Positions 27,344 through 36,107 of a stretch of DNA of 64,000 nt are shown piece by piece (positions within the stretch are counted from its first letter, which is position 1; each line of letters begins with the position of its first letter). Where the stretch lies: contig UQDV01000008.1 in assembly GCA_900539945.1 (NCBI GenBank), positions 17,712-81,711 on the forward strand, written 5' to 3'. Below the pieces are notes generated by a model that was given only the letters and a program-made list of their open reading frames with translations, did no database searches and was not told the DNA's origin. Both the position numbers and the translations under genes were made by a program. Source of the DNA: an uncultured Faecalibacterium sp. Lineage in GTDB: Bacteria > Bacillota > Clostridia > Oscillospirales > Ruminococcaceae.

Positions 27344-28055
27344 ACCAACGATTCTGGTTGTTGAGGACGATTCATCGGTACGGAGTCTGATCACAACCAC
27401 CCTGAAAGCACACGGGTATAAATTCCTGACAGCGGCCAACGGAGAGATGGCTGTGATGATGGCGTCCAGCCATAACCCGGATATTATGCTGCTGGATCTC
27501 GGACTGCCGGATATTGATGGCGTTGAGGTGATCCGCCGCATCCGGGAGTGGTCGAATCTACCCATCATCGTTTTGAGTGCCCGCAGTGAGGATTCCGATA
27601 AGATCGAAGCACTGGATCAGGGCGCAGACGATTATCTGACGAAGCCTTTCTCAGTGGATGAGCTTCTGGCTCGCCTGCGCGTGACGCAAAGGCGGCTGAA
27701 TTTGCAGGCATCCGGTGAGGTCAGCAGCTCCGTTTTTGTAAATGGCCCGCTGAAAATTGATTTTGCTGCCGGCTGTGTCTGGCTGAACGATGAAGAACTG
27801 CATCTGACCCCAATCGAATATAAGCTGCTTTGTGTCCTTGCGCACAATGTGGGAAAGGTTCTGACCCATACGGCGATTACGCAAAAAGTCTGGGGAAGCT
27901 CGCAAGAAAACGACATTGCATCCCTGCGTGTCTACATGGCATCTTTGCGCAAAAAGCTGGAATCAGGCGCACATTCTCTGCATCTGGTTCAGACCCATGT
28001 GGGGGTCGGCTACCGGATGCTGCGTGTTGAAGCGGATGATTCGCCAGAAGAATAG
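27336..28055 (+). CDS. kdpE: KdpE-like response regulator
   Basis: A 239-residue OmpR-family regulator. Receiver domain 1-120: phosphoacceptor Asp54 in MLLDLGLPD, acidic pocket EDD near residue 8, Lys in DDYLTKPF. Winged helix about 135-230 (HLTPIEYKLLCVLAHNVGKVLTH, then VGVGYRM). It is translated together with the sensor (8-base overlap). No kdpFABC operon lies in the window, so the neighbouring ktr genes are the natural candidates for its targets; that is inference. Confidence 0.92.
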   Translation: MNKPTILVVEDDSSVRSLITTTLKAHGYKFLTAANGEMAVMMASSHNPDIMLLDLGLPDIDGVEVIRRIREWSNLPIIVLSARSEDSDKIEALDQGADDYLTKPFSVDELLARLRVTQRRLNLQASGEVSSSVFVNGPLKIDFAAGCVWLNDEELHLTPIEYKLLCVLAHNVGKVLTHTAITQKVWGSSQENDIASLRVYMASLRKKLESGAHSLHLVQTHVGVGYRMLRVEADDSPEE

Positions 28056-28059
28056 TCCT

Positions 28060-28270
28060 CAGGCAGATTCAGACAAAACAAAAACAGGGGGCATCCACCC
28101 GGACGCACCCTGCAAAAATCCACAGACGATAAGGTTGACAGGGCGTTCCCCAGCGGGAACGCTCTGTTTTTCTTTGTTTGCATGATGAGCTTGTTCCGCC
28201 TGCGCAAACGCGGACTTGTCGGGGCAAGGCTCCTCCATCTTGCGGGCACCAGCCCTCTTGACAAGAAAAA
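28060..28270. repeat. Mosaic dispersed repeat, copy C, with terminator hairpin
   Basis: Shares both hairpin modules with 11029-11165 (ACGCACCCTGC; CAGGGCGTTCCCC...GGGAACGCTCTG then TTTTTC) and its tail with copy B (ACTTGTCGGGGC, CCAGCCCTCTTGA). The second hairpin, at about 28139-28173, probably ends the ktr/kdp transcript. No gene is seen in 28056-28388. Confidence 0.75.
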
Positions 28271-28388
28271 GCACAAGGCTCTTTAGGATGATAAAGCTAT
28301 AAGAACAGGATAAAGACGATTATTTGAGATTTTTGAAAAAACGGAAATCATTTTGACGATATGGGACGTTTTAATAGACAGGAAGGGG

Positions 28389-28931
28389 GTGAACCGTATC
28401 CAGACAGAATTATTGCTGCGGAAAGCGCAGAGCGGAGATACGGGTGCGCTGGACACTCTGATTGCAGCGTACTACCCACAAATTCTGAACTATTGCCGTT
28501 GGCATACAGCAGACGAACAGCAGGCGCAGGATGCAGCACAGGAAACCTTTTTGAAAGCGGTGCGCTGGCTGGATTCCTGTGGTGGATTTCAGGGGTCATT
28601 CCGTCCCTTTCTGTACAAAATCGCAAAAAACAGTTGCATTGATCTGAATCGTACCATGGAGCGGACGGAGGTATCGCTGGAAGGTTTACCCGAAGAGCCT
28701 GCCTATCAGGAAAGCGGCTTTGCTGCGGCAGAGGAGAAAGCGAACCTGCGAGCGCTGACGGCCCAGCTGGAGCCGGAACAGCGGGAACTGGTATTGCTGC
28801 GGTTCGCACAACAGCTTAAATTGCGGGAGATCGCGCAGATCACAGGTCTGCCCCTGCGTACCGTGCAGTCCCGCCTGCGTGCCGCATTGAAAACCTTGAA
28901 AATGCAATGGGAAAAGGAGGACTGGAGATGA
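28389..28931 (+). CDS. ECF-type RNA polymerase sigma factor
   Basis: About 180 residues. Region 2 covers residues about 15-85 (ALDTLIAAYYPQILNYC, QDAAQETFLKAVRWL). Region 4 covers about 120-175 (LEPEQRELVLLRF, LREIAQITGLPLRTVQSRLR), the helix-turn-helix that reads the -35 element. The start is uncertain: GTG at 28389 follows AGGAAGGGG very closely; the frame is open further upstream but without a ribosome site. The next gene overlaps it (ATGA) and encodes a membrane protein in the usual place of an anti-sigma factor. An ABC exporter follows, suggesting a self-controlled envelope-stress or drug-efflux unit. Confidence 0.87.
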   Translation: MNRIQTELLLRKAQSGDTGALDTLIAAYYPQILNYCRWHTADEQQAQDAAQETFLKAVRWLDSCGGFQGSFRPFLYKIAKNSCIDLNRTMERTEVSLEGLPEEPAYQESGFAAAEEKANLRALTAQLEPEQRELVLLRFAQQLKLREIAQITGLPLRTVQSRLRAALKTLKMQWEKEDWR

Positions 28932-29659
28932 ATCGAGCCTTTGAAAAAGAACTGTCCAGAGCACTGGCGGCAGAGCTTGACACAGCCGCCCCGGAAACGC
29001 TGCTGCGCCGCTGCCGGGCGGAACGTGTCGGAAAACAACGGAGTGATTGGCGCGATTTGCTGCACTTCCAGCTCAAATTGCTGGGCTGGAAGGTCTGGGC
29101 GCTGGAAGCAATGGCGGCACTGGCGTTGTACAGTGTGGGGCGGGAACTTGCCCTGTGGGAGAAGGCATGGACGGTACGCAATGCACTGTTTGGCCTGAGC
29201 ACGCTCGCCATGCTGACAGCCCTGCTCGGTCTGCCGTTTTTATACCGGGCAAGTCAATATAAGATGCTTGAACTGGAACGTGCCACATATGCAGGGATCG
29301 GTCGTCCGCTGGTGATGCGGTTTTTGCTGCTGCTGGCGGGGGAAACGATCCTGCTGGGAGTGCTGGTACTCAATGTGCGGGCAGCCGTGCCATGGAGCAT
29401 CGGGCAGCTGCTGGCGGTGCTGACCGTGCCATTTCTGACCGCAAACAATGAGCTGCTTCTGCTGCTGCGCTGGGTGCGCCCGGAATGGATGATGACCGGG
29501 GCTGTACCACTGTTTGCAGGGCAGCTGTGTTTGCTGCGGTTCGTGCAATTATCGGAACTGCCGAAAGGTCTGCCGCTGGCGGTGGGCGTACTGGTGCTCT
29601 GCATGGTGCTGCAGTGCATCCAGCTTGCCGCCCGGTCAGAATATATTGCAGAAGCCTGA
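28928..29659 (+). CDS. Membrane protein, possible anti-sigma factor
   Basis: A 243-residue protein not assigned to a named family. Residues 1-55 are hydrophilic and charged (start MNRAFEKELSRALAAEL). After that come about six hydrophobic segments to the C-terminus. The start ATG overlaps the sigma factor stop as ATGA, and AAGGAGG precedes it, so the two proteins are made together. A cytoplasmic N-terminus before membrane spans is the layout of many anti-sigma factors, but no zinc-binding HxxxCxxC motif is visible. Function is therefore inferred only from position. Confidence 0.7.
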   Translation: MNRAFEKELSRALAAELDTAAPETLLRRCRAERVGKQRSDWRDLLHFQLKLLGWKVWALEAMAALALYSVGRELALWEKAWTVRNALFGLSTLAMLTALLGLPFLYRASQYKMLELERATYAGIGRPLVMRFLLLLAGETILLGVLVLNVRAAVPWSIGQLLAVLTVPFLTANNELLLLLRWVRPEWMMTGAVPLFAGQLCLLRFVQLSELPKGLPLAVGVLVLCMVLQCIQLAARSEYIAEA

Positions 29660-29671
29660 AAGGAGCAAGCC

Positions 29672-30553
29672 ATGGAACTGAAAATTCAGAATATTACAAA
29701 GCGATACCGGGATAAAACAGCGGTGGATGATGTGTCCATCACGCTCACGCCGGGTGTGTGGGGGCTGCTGGGGGCGAATGGTGCAGGCAAAACAACCTTA
29801 ATGCGGATGCTGGCAGGCATTCTGCAGCCCAGCAGTGGACGGATTTTGTGCGATGGTGTGGAGATTGGGACGCTTGGTGCGGCCTACCGGGAAAAGCTGG
29901 GCTATCTGCCGCAGGAATTCGGGTTTTACCCGGAATTCACGGTGCAGGACTATCTGGAATATATGGCGGCGCTCAAGGGCCTGCCGCGCACAGAGGCTGC
30001 CCGACAGATCGACGCACTGCTGGAGCGGGTAAGCCTGACTGAGGTGCGCCGCAAAAAGATCATAAAACTTTCCGGCGGTATGAAGCGCCGGGTAGGCATC
30101 GCACAGGCACTGCTCAACGACCCGGAAATTTTAATTCTAGATGAGCCCACGGCAGGGCTGGACCCCGGAGAACGGGTGCGGTTCCGCAATCTGCTGTCGG
30201 AGTTTGCGCAGGAACGGATCGTTCTCATTTCAACGCATATCGTTTCGGATGTGGAATACATTGCGGCCGAAAATGCCGTGATGAAGGCTGGCAAAATCAT
30301 TGCACAGGACACCACCGAAGGGCTGGTAAAGCAGATCGAAGCCAAAGTCTGGCAGGGGAACATCCCGATGGAACAGCTTGCCCGGTGGGAACACCGGCTG
30401 CGGGTAGTGAACCTACGCAACGAGCCGGACGGAACGGTAACATTGCGCTATCTTGCCGATACGCCGCAGCTGCCGGACAGCATCCCGGCGCAGCCCAGAC
30501 TGGAAGATCTGTATCTGTGGCTTTTCCCAGAGGAAATGGAGGAAGCAAAATGA
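29672..30553 (+). CDS. ABC transporter ATP-binding protein
   Basis: A 293-residue ATPase. Walker A GANGAGKT at residues 34-41, signature LSGGMKRRVGIAQ, Walker B ILILDEP, H-loop in STHIVSD, and a C-terminal extension of about 80 residues typical of CcmA/BcrA-type exporters. It energises the permease encoded next; the two genes overlap as ATGA. Start at 29672 follows AAAGGAG. The substrate is unknown; the family exports peptides, drugs or lipids. Confidence 0.93.
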   Translation: MELKIQNITKRYRDKTAVDDVSITLTPGVWGLLGANGAGKTTLMRMLAGILQPSSGRILCDGVEIGTLGAAYREKLGYLPQEFGFYPEFTVQDYLEYMAALKGLPRTEAARQIDALLERVSLTEVRRKKIIKLSGGMKRRVGIAQALLNDPEILILDEPTAGLDPGERVRFRNLLSEFAQERIVLISTHIVSDVEYIAAENAVMKAGKIIAQDTTEGLVKQIEAKVWQGNIPMEQLARWEHRLRVVNLRNEPDGTVTLRYLADTPQLPDSIPAQPRLEDLYLWLFPEEMEEAK

Positions 30554-31803
30554 GCCTGTATCGTTTGGAATTGAAACGTGTATGCAAAACCCGTATGACA
30601 GCGATTCTGCTGGCCATTGCGCTGGTGCTGGCTGTGGTCATGGCATATCTGCCGGTGACCTTTATCGGTTGGACGGAACTGGATGCCAACGGAAACGAAG
30701 TGCGTTACACGGGTCTGAAAGCAATCCGGAAACGGCAGGAGCAGCAGGTATCCGTTACCATCACGCCGGATGTCATGCAGGAAGCACTGGAAGCCTATCA
30801 GCGGGTGTACCGGCAGTATGATGCAAGCTCCATCAACGATATCCCGGTCGAGGTGTTTTATAAAGAACTTGCCCGGTATCAGCCCCTTGTGAATAACGCA
30901 AAGGAAGCCTTTGCCGACCCGAAAACCGGTATGGCACCGGGCGTGATGGGGCTGACCGCAGAGGATATGCAGAACTTTTACAGCCAGCTCCCCAAACGGC
31001 TGGAATCGGTGATCTGGCTGGAACAAGACGGAAAGCCCGGCTATGAGCAGGCGCAGGCCATTGCACAGAAAAAGTTCGATGCTGTACAAAAACCGTTCAC
31101 CTATTCATTTGGGGTCAGTTCAGACGCAATGGATTACCAGACCCTGTTGAACTTGCTGCTCACCCTGCTGTGCGCAGTGATTGCAGCCCCGGTGTTTGCG
31201 TCGGATGCACAGACCGGGGCGCAGGACATCCAACTGTGCACAAAAAACGGCGGTCTGCGGCTGGCAGCGGCAAAGCTGGCGGCGGCGTTCAGTATCACAG
31301 GGGCGGCGTATCTGCTCTGCGGCGTGGTGTGGATCCTGGTCACGAATGCTCTGTTTGGCTGGGAAAGTACCCAAACTTCCGTGCAATGGCTGTTTTCTGT
31401 GACCAGCCTGCTGCCGTATACCGTTGGCCAGATGGAGTGGGTCATGCTGGCGGCAAACTTTCTGATCTTCTTTGCGGAGGTGGCCTTTGTGCTGATGGCA
31501 TCCGTATGGGCCAAGAACAACCTGACCGCTTTGTCTGTGGCACTGATCAGCGTGGTGGCACCGCTGATCGTTTACATGGTCGTGCCGGGCTCCTTTGGAG
31601 AATGGCTGTCCACCCTGCTTCCGGCAGGAGGCATTGGGCTTTCCAACGCATTGATGTATAAAATGATCAGTTTTGATTTTCTCTATGCAGGCGGGCATGC
31701 CTTCTTTCAGGCCGATGTACTGCTGGCATCGGCACCGGTCAAGATCGTTCTGCTCGTTGGACTGGCAGCATGGGGGTATCTGCGAAAGACCAGGGTGGCT
31801 TAA
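30550..31803 (+). CDS. ABC-2-type transporter permease
   Basis: A 417-residue membrane protein: one N-terminal span (about 18-38), an extracellular stretch of about 160 residues, then six spans from about 195 on, typical of ABC-2 permeases. Start at ATG 30550, which overlaps the ATPase stop and has GGAGG upstream; the longer open frame before it lies inside the ATPase gene. Last gene of the sigma/membrane/ABC unit, followed by a strong terminator. Confidence 0.87.
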   Translation: MSLYRLELKRVCKTRMTAILLAIALVLAVVMAYLPVTFIGWTELDANGNEVRYTGLKAIRKRQEQQVSVTITPDVMQEALEAYQRVYRQYDASSINDIPVEVFYKELARYQPLVNNAKEAFADPKTGMAPGVMGLTAEDMQNFYSQLPKRLESVIWLEQDGKPGYEQAQAIAQKKFDAVQKPFTYSFGVSSDAMDYQTLLNLLLTLLCAVIAAPVFASDAQTGAQDIQLCTKNGGLRLAAAKLAAAFSITGAAYLLCGVVWILVTNALFGWESTQTSVQWLFSVTSLLPYTVGQMEWVMLAANFLIFFAEVAFVLMASVWAKNNLTALSVALISVVAPLIVYMVVPGSFGEWLSTLLPAGGIGLSNALMYKMISFDFLYAGGHAFFQADVLLASAPVKIVLLVGLAAWGYLRKTRVA

Positions 31804-31819
31804 ACGGAAACGCTGCCCC

Positions 31820-31865
31820 AAAAGGTCATCCGATGCATAGAAAACGGCATCCGATGACCTTTTGC
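31820..31865 (+). terminator. Terminator of the sigma/ABC unit
   Basis: AAAAGGTCATCCGATGC pairs perfectly with GCATCCGATGACCTTTT. Confidence 0.85.
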
Positions 31866-31930
31866 GTCTGGAACTCCCTGCCAGGAATCAAAGTGGATGC
31901 ACAGTGATGTGCAGGAGGACTGGACAATAA

Positions 31931-31968
31931 AAGAGCGTTGAGTCGTTGGACTTGATGCTCTTTTTTGT
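31931..31968 (+). terminator. Second terminator-like hairpin
   Basis: AAGAGCGTTGAGTC pairs with GACTTGATGCTCTT with wobbles and is followed by TTTTTTG. It may end a short untranslated transcript or back up the first terminator. The 301 bases before the next gene otherwise show nothing. Confidence 0.6.
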
Positions 31969-32104
31969 TTGTGTACCCCGAAAAATTGATGAACAAAAAG
32001 AAAAATTAAAAAAATTCTCTTGAAAGCTGTAACGAAAGAGCGGGAATTGCGTTAATTGGATAGAAACAGTTGATCAGAATGAAAAGCGGAGGTGAAGGTG
32101 TTTT

Positions 32105-34603
32105 ATGAAAGGCAAAGAAAACCCATCTCTTATTTTGGCGTTCCATGGGATGCTTGGGCGGAAAAAGCAGACCAGCCTGTTGCTGATCCTGCTGACGATG
32201 GTTTTTTCGTTCCTGACAGCAGCCACGATTTATTCTGGCAGCTCTGCCCAGGCGTTGCAGGATACCCGATGCGAACTGTACGGCGAGTGGCAATACCTGA
32301 GATTATCGGATACGGACACGGATGCTGCACAGGTGCGGGAGAATCTGCCTGCGTCCGCAAAAGTCAGCACGGCAATTCAGGATGGAATCGTTCTTGGTGC
32401 AGACAATGGGCTGGCGGGCGGTATCGGAACCGTAGACAGCGCCTTTGCACAACTGGGGCGTATCGTGCCGATCGGCGGAAACTTTCCTGCACAACCGGAT
32501 GAGATCGCTATGACGACAACGTTGTTGGATGCGTTGGGCTGTTCCTATGATCTGGGGCAGACGATCACGCTGAAGGTCGCAGACAATGATTATGACCCGT
32601 TATCCGGTTCCGGTAAGATCGTGGAACAGACCTATACCCTGTGCGGTGTTCTTCCGGCCTATGACGTCTATTGGAATCTTGGCAGCAACCTGACGGTCAG
32701 TGCGGTTGTCGCTGAGCCACTTGCACTGGCGGGGCAAAAATTTCAGACCTTCTACGATTTGAATGCGGACACCGTAGGTACTGCATCGGATGACCCGGAT
32801 CTCATTGCAAATGAATATGCCTATCCGCAGGAAGATACGGTGTCTTCTTCGTTGACGTTCCTGCTGATGATCGCGATCCTGGTCAGCTTCTTTGCCGTTG
32901 CGCAGTATTTTGTGATCGTGCTTCATAAACGAGTGCAGACACTGCATACATTTCAAATCCTTGGCGCAAGAAAACAGGACTTACACCGGATGTGCCTGTG
33001 GGAAGCTCTTTTTGCAGGTCTTGCGGCAGTTTTCCTTGGTTTTGCACTTGGGTGTGGTGCTGCCGCCATAGGGCTTGGACTGCAAAAACAGCTTTCGTTC
33101 TTTGCGGTTCCTTTTGCATCGTTGATCCTGCTTGCCGTACTATTTTTGGTTGCTGTGCTGTTGGGCGCATTCCTGCCGGCTGTTCTGACCCGCCCAAAGG
33201 CAGCACAGAAGAAGGAAAGCAAGGCCAAAAAGTTCCGTTTGGCGCAGCTTCCGCTTGCACCGCAGGTCGGTGTCGGCTGTGCGGTCTTGCTGATCGCAGT
33301 CAGCTGCCTTTATGTCGGATGGCGTGTCATGCTGCCGTATGATCTGGATGCGCCGTATGCTTGTCTGTCCATCAAGATGAACGGAAGAACGTCCGGGATG
33401 CCATTTTCTTTGAAAGAAGACCTTGCAGCATTGCCCGGTGTGGAAGATGTTTCGGCTGCGATCGACCTGACCGACATCTACAGTATTACTTCGGACAAGA
33501 TCCAGGGCAGCCAGATGCTCTCCGATATCCGGGTCAAGGACAACGGATTTTATACGGGCGTTCCGAATCTCATGCATAATGCCTCGAATGGGACGCTGAA
33601 TACGTTCGTTTGCGCCCTGCCGGATGATGAACTGGAACGCATTGCCGAGGATGCAGACGTTCCGGAAAACAGTATGGATGCACTGCTGGCCGGAGATTCT
33701 GTTCTGCTCCGGTGGGGAGATTGCTATTATGATCCCGCTGCGGATGAATATTATCAGGGCTTCCAACCGGATGGCAGTACGCCGGTTGAACCGGTCTTCT
33801 CGGCCGGTGATAAGCTGAGCATCCAATACCAGCGTTATACCGGGCAGGATGAAGCCGGGAATGATGTTTATCAGACGTATGCCGCCGAGCTGCCCATTGC
33901 CGGCATTGTAAAATCTACGGCAGATTACACACTGCTGACAACGGATCGGATCTTCTACAATGGCATGGTTTTTGTCAGCACGGCTCTTTATCATAAAATG
34001 TTTGAAGGCGCAGGAAGCTACCATATGGAAAAAGAAGGATACAGCAGCCTGAATGTAAAGCTGGCTGCCGACAATAACTTCTCGCTGCGGCGTTCCATTG
34101 CATCCATTGCCACACGCAGAAATGGGATTCTGAGCGCAGACAACTACGATCTGCTCAGCCAAAGCTATACGGAAGGAACGCAAAGTGCATTTCTGGTCGG
34201 AATTCTGGCGGTACTTGGTGTTCTTCTGGGCTGCGCTTTGCTGGTCGTCCTGAACCTTTCTGCCTATGAAGTCCAGCAGCAGCGGTTGTCCCTTCTCCTG
34301 ACGCTGGGCGTTTCCCCGAAAAAACTGGTGTGTTCTTATGCAAAACGGGTGATACCGGTGATCGTTGGAACTACGCTGATCGTCAATATCCTTGTATCGG
34401 TGGCAGTTTCGCACATTGTCCCGATTCAAAGCATTCTGGATCTGATCCGGATCCATACAGACGGACGTGTATTTGAATTTCACAGACCTGTGGGAAGTCA
34501 GATCCTGGTCAGCATTCTGCTGATGGGATTCTGGCTGGGCGCGGCTTTGCTGCCGGTTTTCTCCTTTATCCGGAAAAAAGCATCGAAGGGGGACATCTTA
34601 TGA
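32105..34603 (+). CDS. FtsX-type ABC transporter permease
   Basis: An 832-residue membrane protein with the two-module plan of large FtsX/MacB-like permeases: a first span at about 24-44, an extracellular domain, three spans at about 245-355 (first FtsX core), another span near 380-400, a second large extracellular domain to about 680, and three spans at 690-825 (second FtsX core). Such proteins move or sense lipoproteins, peptides or antibiotics. It pairs with the ATPase whose start overlaps its stop. The start codon sits close to AAGCGGAGGTG. No two-component genes are adjacent, unlike in typical bacitracin-resistance loci. Confidence 0.87.
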   Translation: MKGKENPSLILAFHGMLGRKKQTSLLLILLTMVFSFLTAATIYSGSSAQALQDTRCELYGEWQYLRLSDTDTDAAQVRENLPASAKVSTAIQDGIVLGADNGLAGGIGTVDSAFAQLGRIVPIGGNFPAQPDEIAMTTTLLDALGCSYDLGQTITLKVADNDYDPLSGSGKIVEQTYTLCGVLPAYDVYWNLGSNLTVSAVVAEPLALAGQKFQTFYDLNADTVGTASDDPDLIANEYAYPQEDTVSSSLTFLLMIAILVSFFAVAQYFVIVLHKRVQTLHTFQILGARKQDLHRMCLWEALFAGLAAVFLGFALGCGAAAIGLGLQKQLSFFAVPFASLILLAVLFLVAVLLGAFLPAVLTRPKAAQKKESKAKKFRLAQLPLAPQVGVGCAVLLIAVSCLYVGWRVMLPYDLDAPYACLSIKMNGRTSGMPFSLKEDLAALPGVEDVSAAIDLTDIYSITSDKIQGSQMLSDIRVKDNGFYTGVPNLMHNASNGTLNTFVCALPDDELERIAEDADVPENSMDALLAGDSVLLRWGDCYYDPAADEYYQGFQPDGSTPVEPVFSAGDKLSIQYQRYTGQDEAGNDVYQTYAAELPIAGIVKSTADYTLLTTDRIFYNGMVFVSTALYHKMFEGAGSYHMEKEGYSSLNVKLAADNNFSLRRSIASIATRRNGILSADNYDLLSQSYTEGTQSAFLVGILAVLGVLLGCALLVVLNLSAYEVQQQRLSLLLTLGVSPKKLVCSYAKRVIPVIVGTTLIVNILVSVAVSHIVPIQSILDLIRIHTDGRVFEFHRPVGSQILVSILLMGFWLGAALLPVFSFIRKKASKGDIL

Positions 34604-35277
34604 AAGACAAAATTCTGGAAGCTGTGCAAATTTCCAAAACCTATGGCGAGGGCGAAAGTGCGGTGCAGGCATTGAAAGCCAGCGACCTGACGATCTGGAA
34701 GGGGGAATTTGCGTCCATCATTGGTTCCAGTGGCAGCGGAAAATCCACTCTTCTGAAGATCCTGGGAGGACTGCTGCCGCCCACGACCGGAAACGTTCTG
34801 CTGGATGGGCAGGACATCTATGCAATGAATGCAGAGCAGCTTGCACAGGTGCGGCGGCAAAAAATTGGCTTTATTTTTCAGGACTTCCGGTTGTTCCCGG
34901 AGTATACGGTGCGGGACAACATTCTGATTCCATTTTATCTCGACCATCGGACACCGGACGAGCAGATGCTCCGTAAACTGACGGGAATTCTTGGAATTGC
35001 AGAGAAACTCGATGCTCGTCCTTCTCAGATTTCGGGTGGACAACAGCAGCGTGTGGCAATCGCCCGCGCACTGATCGTAAAACCGCGCATTGTCTTTGCG
35101 GACGAACCGACCGGAAATCTGGACACCAGAACGGGTGAGGACACCATGAAGCTCCTGACAGAATGTGCAGCAGAATTCGGACAGACCCTGATCGTTGTCA
35201 CCCACAACCCGGAGATCGCGAAGAAAGCGCAGCAGATCATCCGAATCGAGGATGGGTGCATCCTAAAAGGACTTTAA
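34600..35277 (+). CDS. ABC transporter ATP-binding protein (LolD/MacB type)
   Basis: A 225-residue ATPase: Walker A GSSGSGKS at residues 42-49, signature ISGGQQQRVAIARAL, Walker B VFADEPTGNLD, H-loop in VVTHNPEIA. The DEPTGNLD form is typical of ATPases that serve FtsX-type permeases. The ATG overlaps the permease stop as ATGA, so the two are translated together. Confidence 0.95.
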   Translation: MKDKILEAVQISKTYGEGESAVQALKASDLTIWKGEFASIIGSSGSGKSTLLKILGGLLPPTTGNVLLDGQDIYAMNAEQLAQVRRQKIGFIFQDFRLFPEYTVRDNILIPFYLDHRTPDEQMLRKLTGILGIAEKLDARPSQISGGQQQRVAIARALIVKPRIVFADEPTGNLDTRTGEDTMKLLTECAAEFGQTLIVVTHNPEIAKKAQQIIRIEDGCILKGL

Positions 35278-35315
35278 AATCAAGACCCCGCGTGAAAACG
35301 CGGGGTCTTGATTTT
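35276..35315. terminator. Bidirectional terminator
   Basis: A perfect 18-bp stem (AAAATCAAGACCCCGCGT and its complement) with a GAAA tetraloop. The A-rich and T-rich ends allow termination on both strands, between convergent ABC operons. Confidence 0.9.
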
Positions 35316-35368
35316 CTGAACAGGAGATTTTTTATTGTGGCAGAACGCTTCTTTTTACAGGAACAACG

Positions 35369-36103
35369 TCACGCTTTTACATCCCGTTTCCGCAGCAGGC
35401 CCCATGCCAGCAAAAACATCGCTGCCAGCCAGAACGCACAGCTGAGAAAGAACATTCCATAACTTCCGGCCAGCGCGTCCTCGCTTTTGTTGGCATTCAT
35501 GCCCGCCTGCATCAGGGCGTAGGGCCAGAGCAGGGAAAAGCCTTTGGACCCGGCAAAAATGCCAAGGATGCCGCCCAGCAGCCCCAGGAAGATGGGCACG
35601 GCAAAACTGCGGATGACCATGGCCAGCACCAGCTGGGCGGCAATGACAGCCAACGCACCCAGCAGTCCCCGCAGTAAAAACAGAGGTAAGGTGACCGGCG
35701 GCAGCCCGGGCAGATGGGCAAATACCTTGCCGCAGAACACATACAGGCAAAAGACGAAGGCGTGGGTCAGCAGTGCCAGCTTTGTCACCACCACAAACTT
35801 TGCGGCAAACAGGTCCATCGGGCGCACGGGGCTTGCCATGATGAGGTTCCAGTTGTGCCCCAGATGTTCCAGCCGCCACAGGTAGGCGGCATAGGTGGCG
35901 ACCATGGCAGGGAAGAAGAGCATGGAATAAAACAGGGTGTGCTGGGTCCACAGGCTATACCAGCCGTCGGTGAGGATCTCGAGATTTTGGAGATAATTGA
36001 AGGTGCCGTAGGTGGCGGAAAGAATGGGCAGCACAAAGAACATTGCCCAGATGGGGGATGCGTGGAGTTTGCGGTCCTCCGCAAGAATACAGCGTTTCAG
36101 CAT
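35369..36103 (-). CDS. Lantibiotic-immunity-type ABC permease, second subunit (MutG/CprC-like)
   Basis: A 244-residue membrane protein with six hydrophobic segments. The first segment follows LAEDRKLHASPIW, typical of lantibiotic protection permeases. Start at 36103 (MLKRCIL) chosen because AGGAGG lies 8 bases upstream; the frame upstream lies in the preceding gene. It is the last gene of a three-gene unit ATPase-permease-permease read away from a two-component system. Known relatives remove lantibiotics or cationic peptides from the membrane. Confidence 0.83.
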   Translation of the reverse strand: MLKRCILAEDRKLHASPIWAMFFVLPILSATYGTFNYLQNLEILTDGWYSLWTQHTLFYSMLFFPAMVATYAAYLWRLEHLGHNWNLIMASPVRPMDLFAAKFVVVTKLALLTHAFVFCLYVFCGKVFAHLPGLPPVTLPLFLLRGLLGALAVIAAQLVLAMVIRSFAVPIFLGLLGGILGIFAGSKGFSLLWPYALMQAGMNANKSEDALAGSYGMFFLSCAFWLAAMFLLAWGLLRKRDVKA

Positions 36104-36107
36104 GGTT

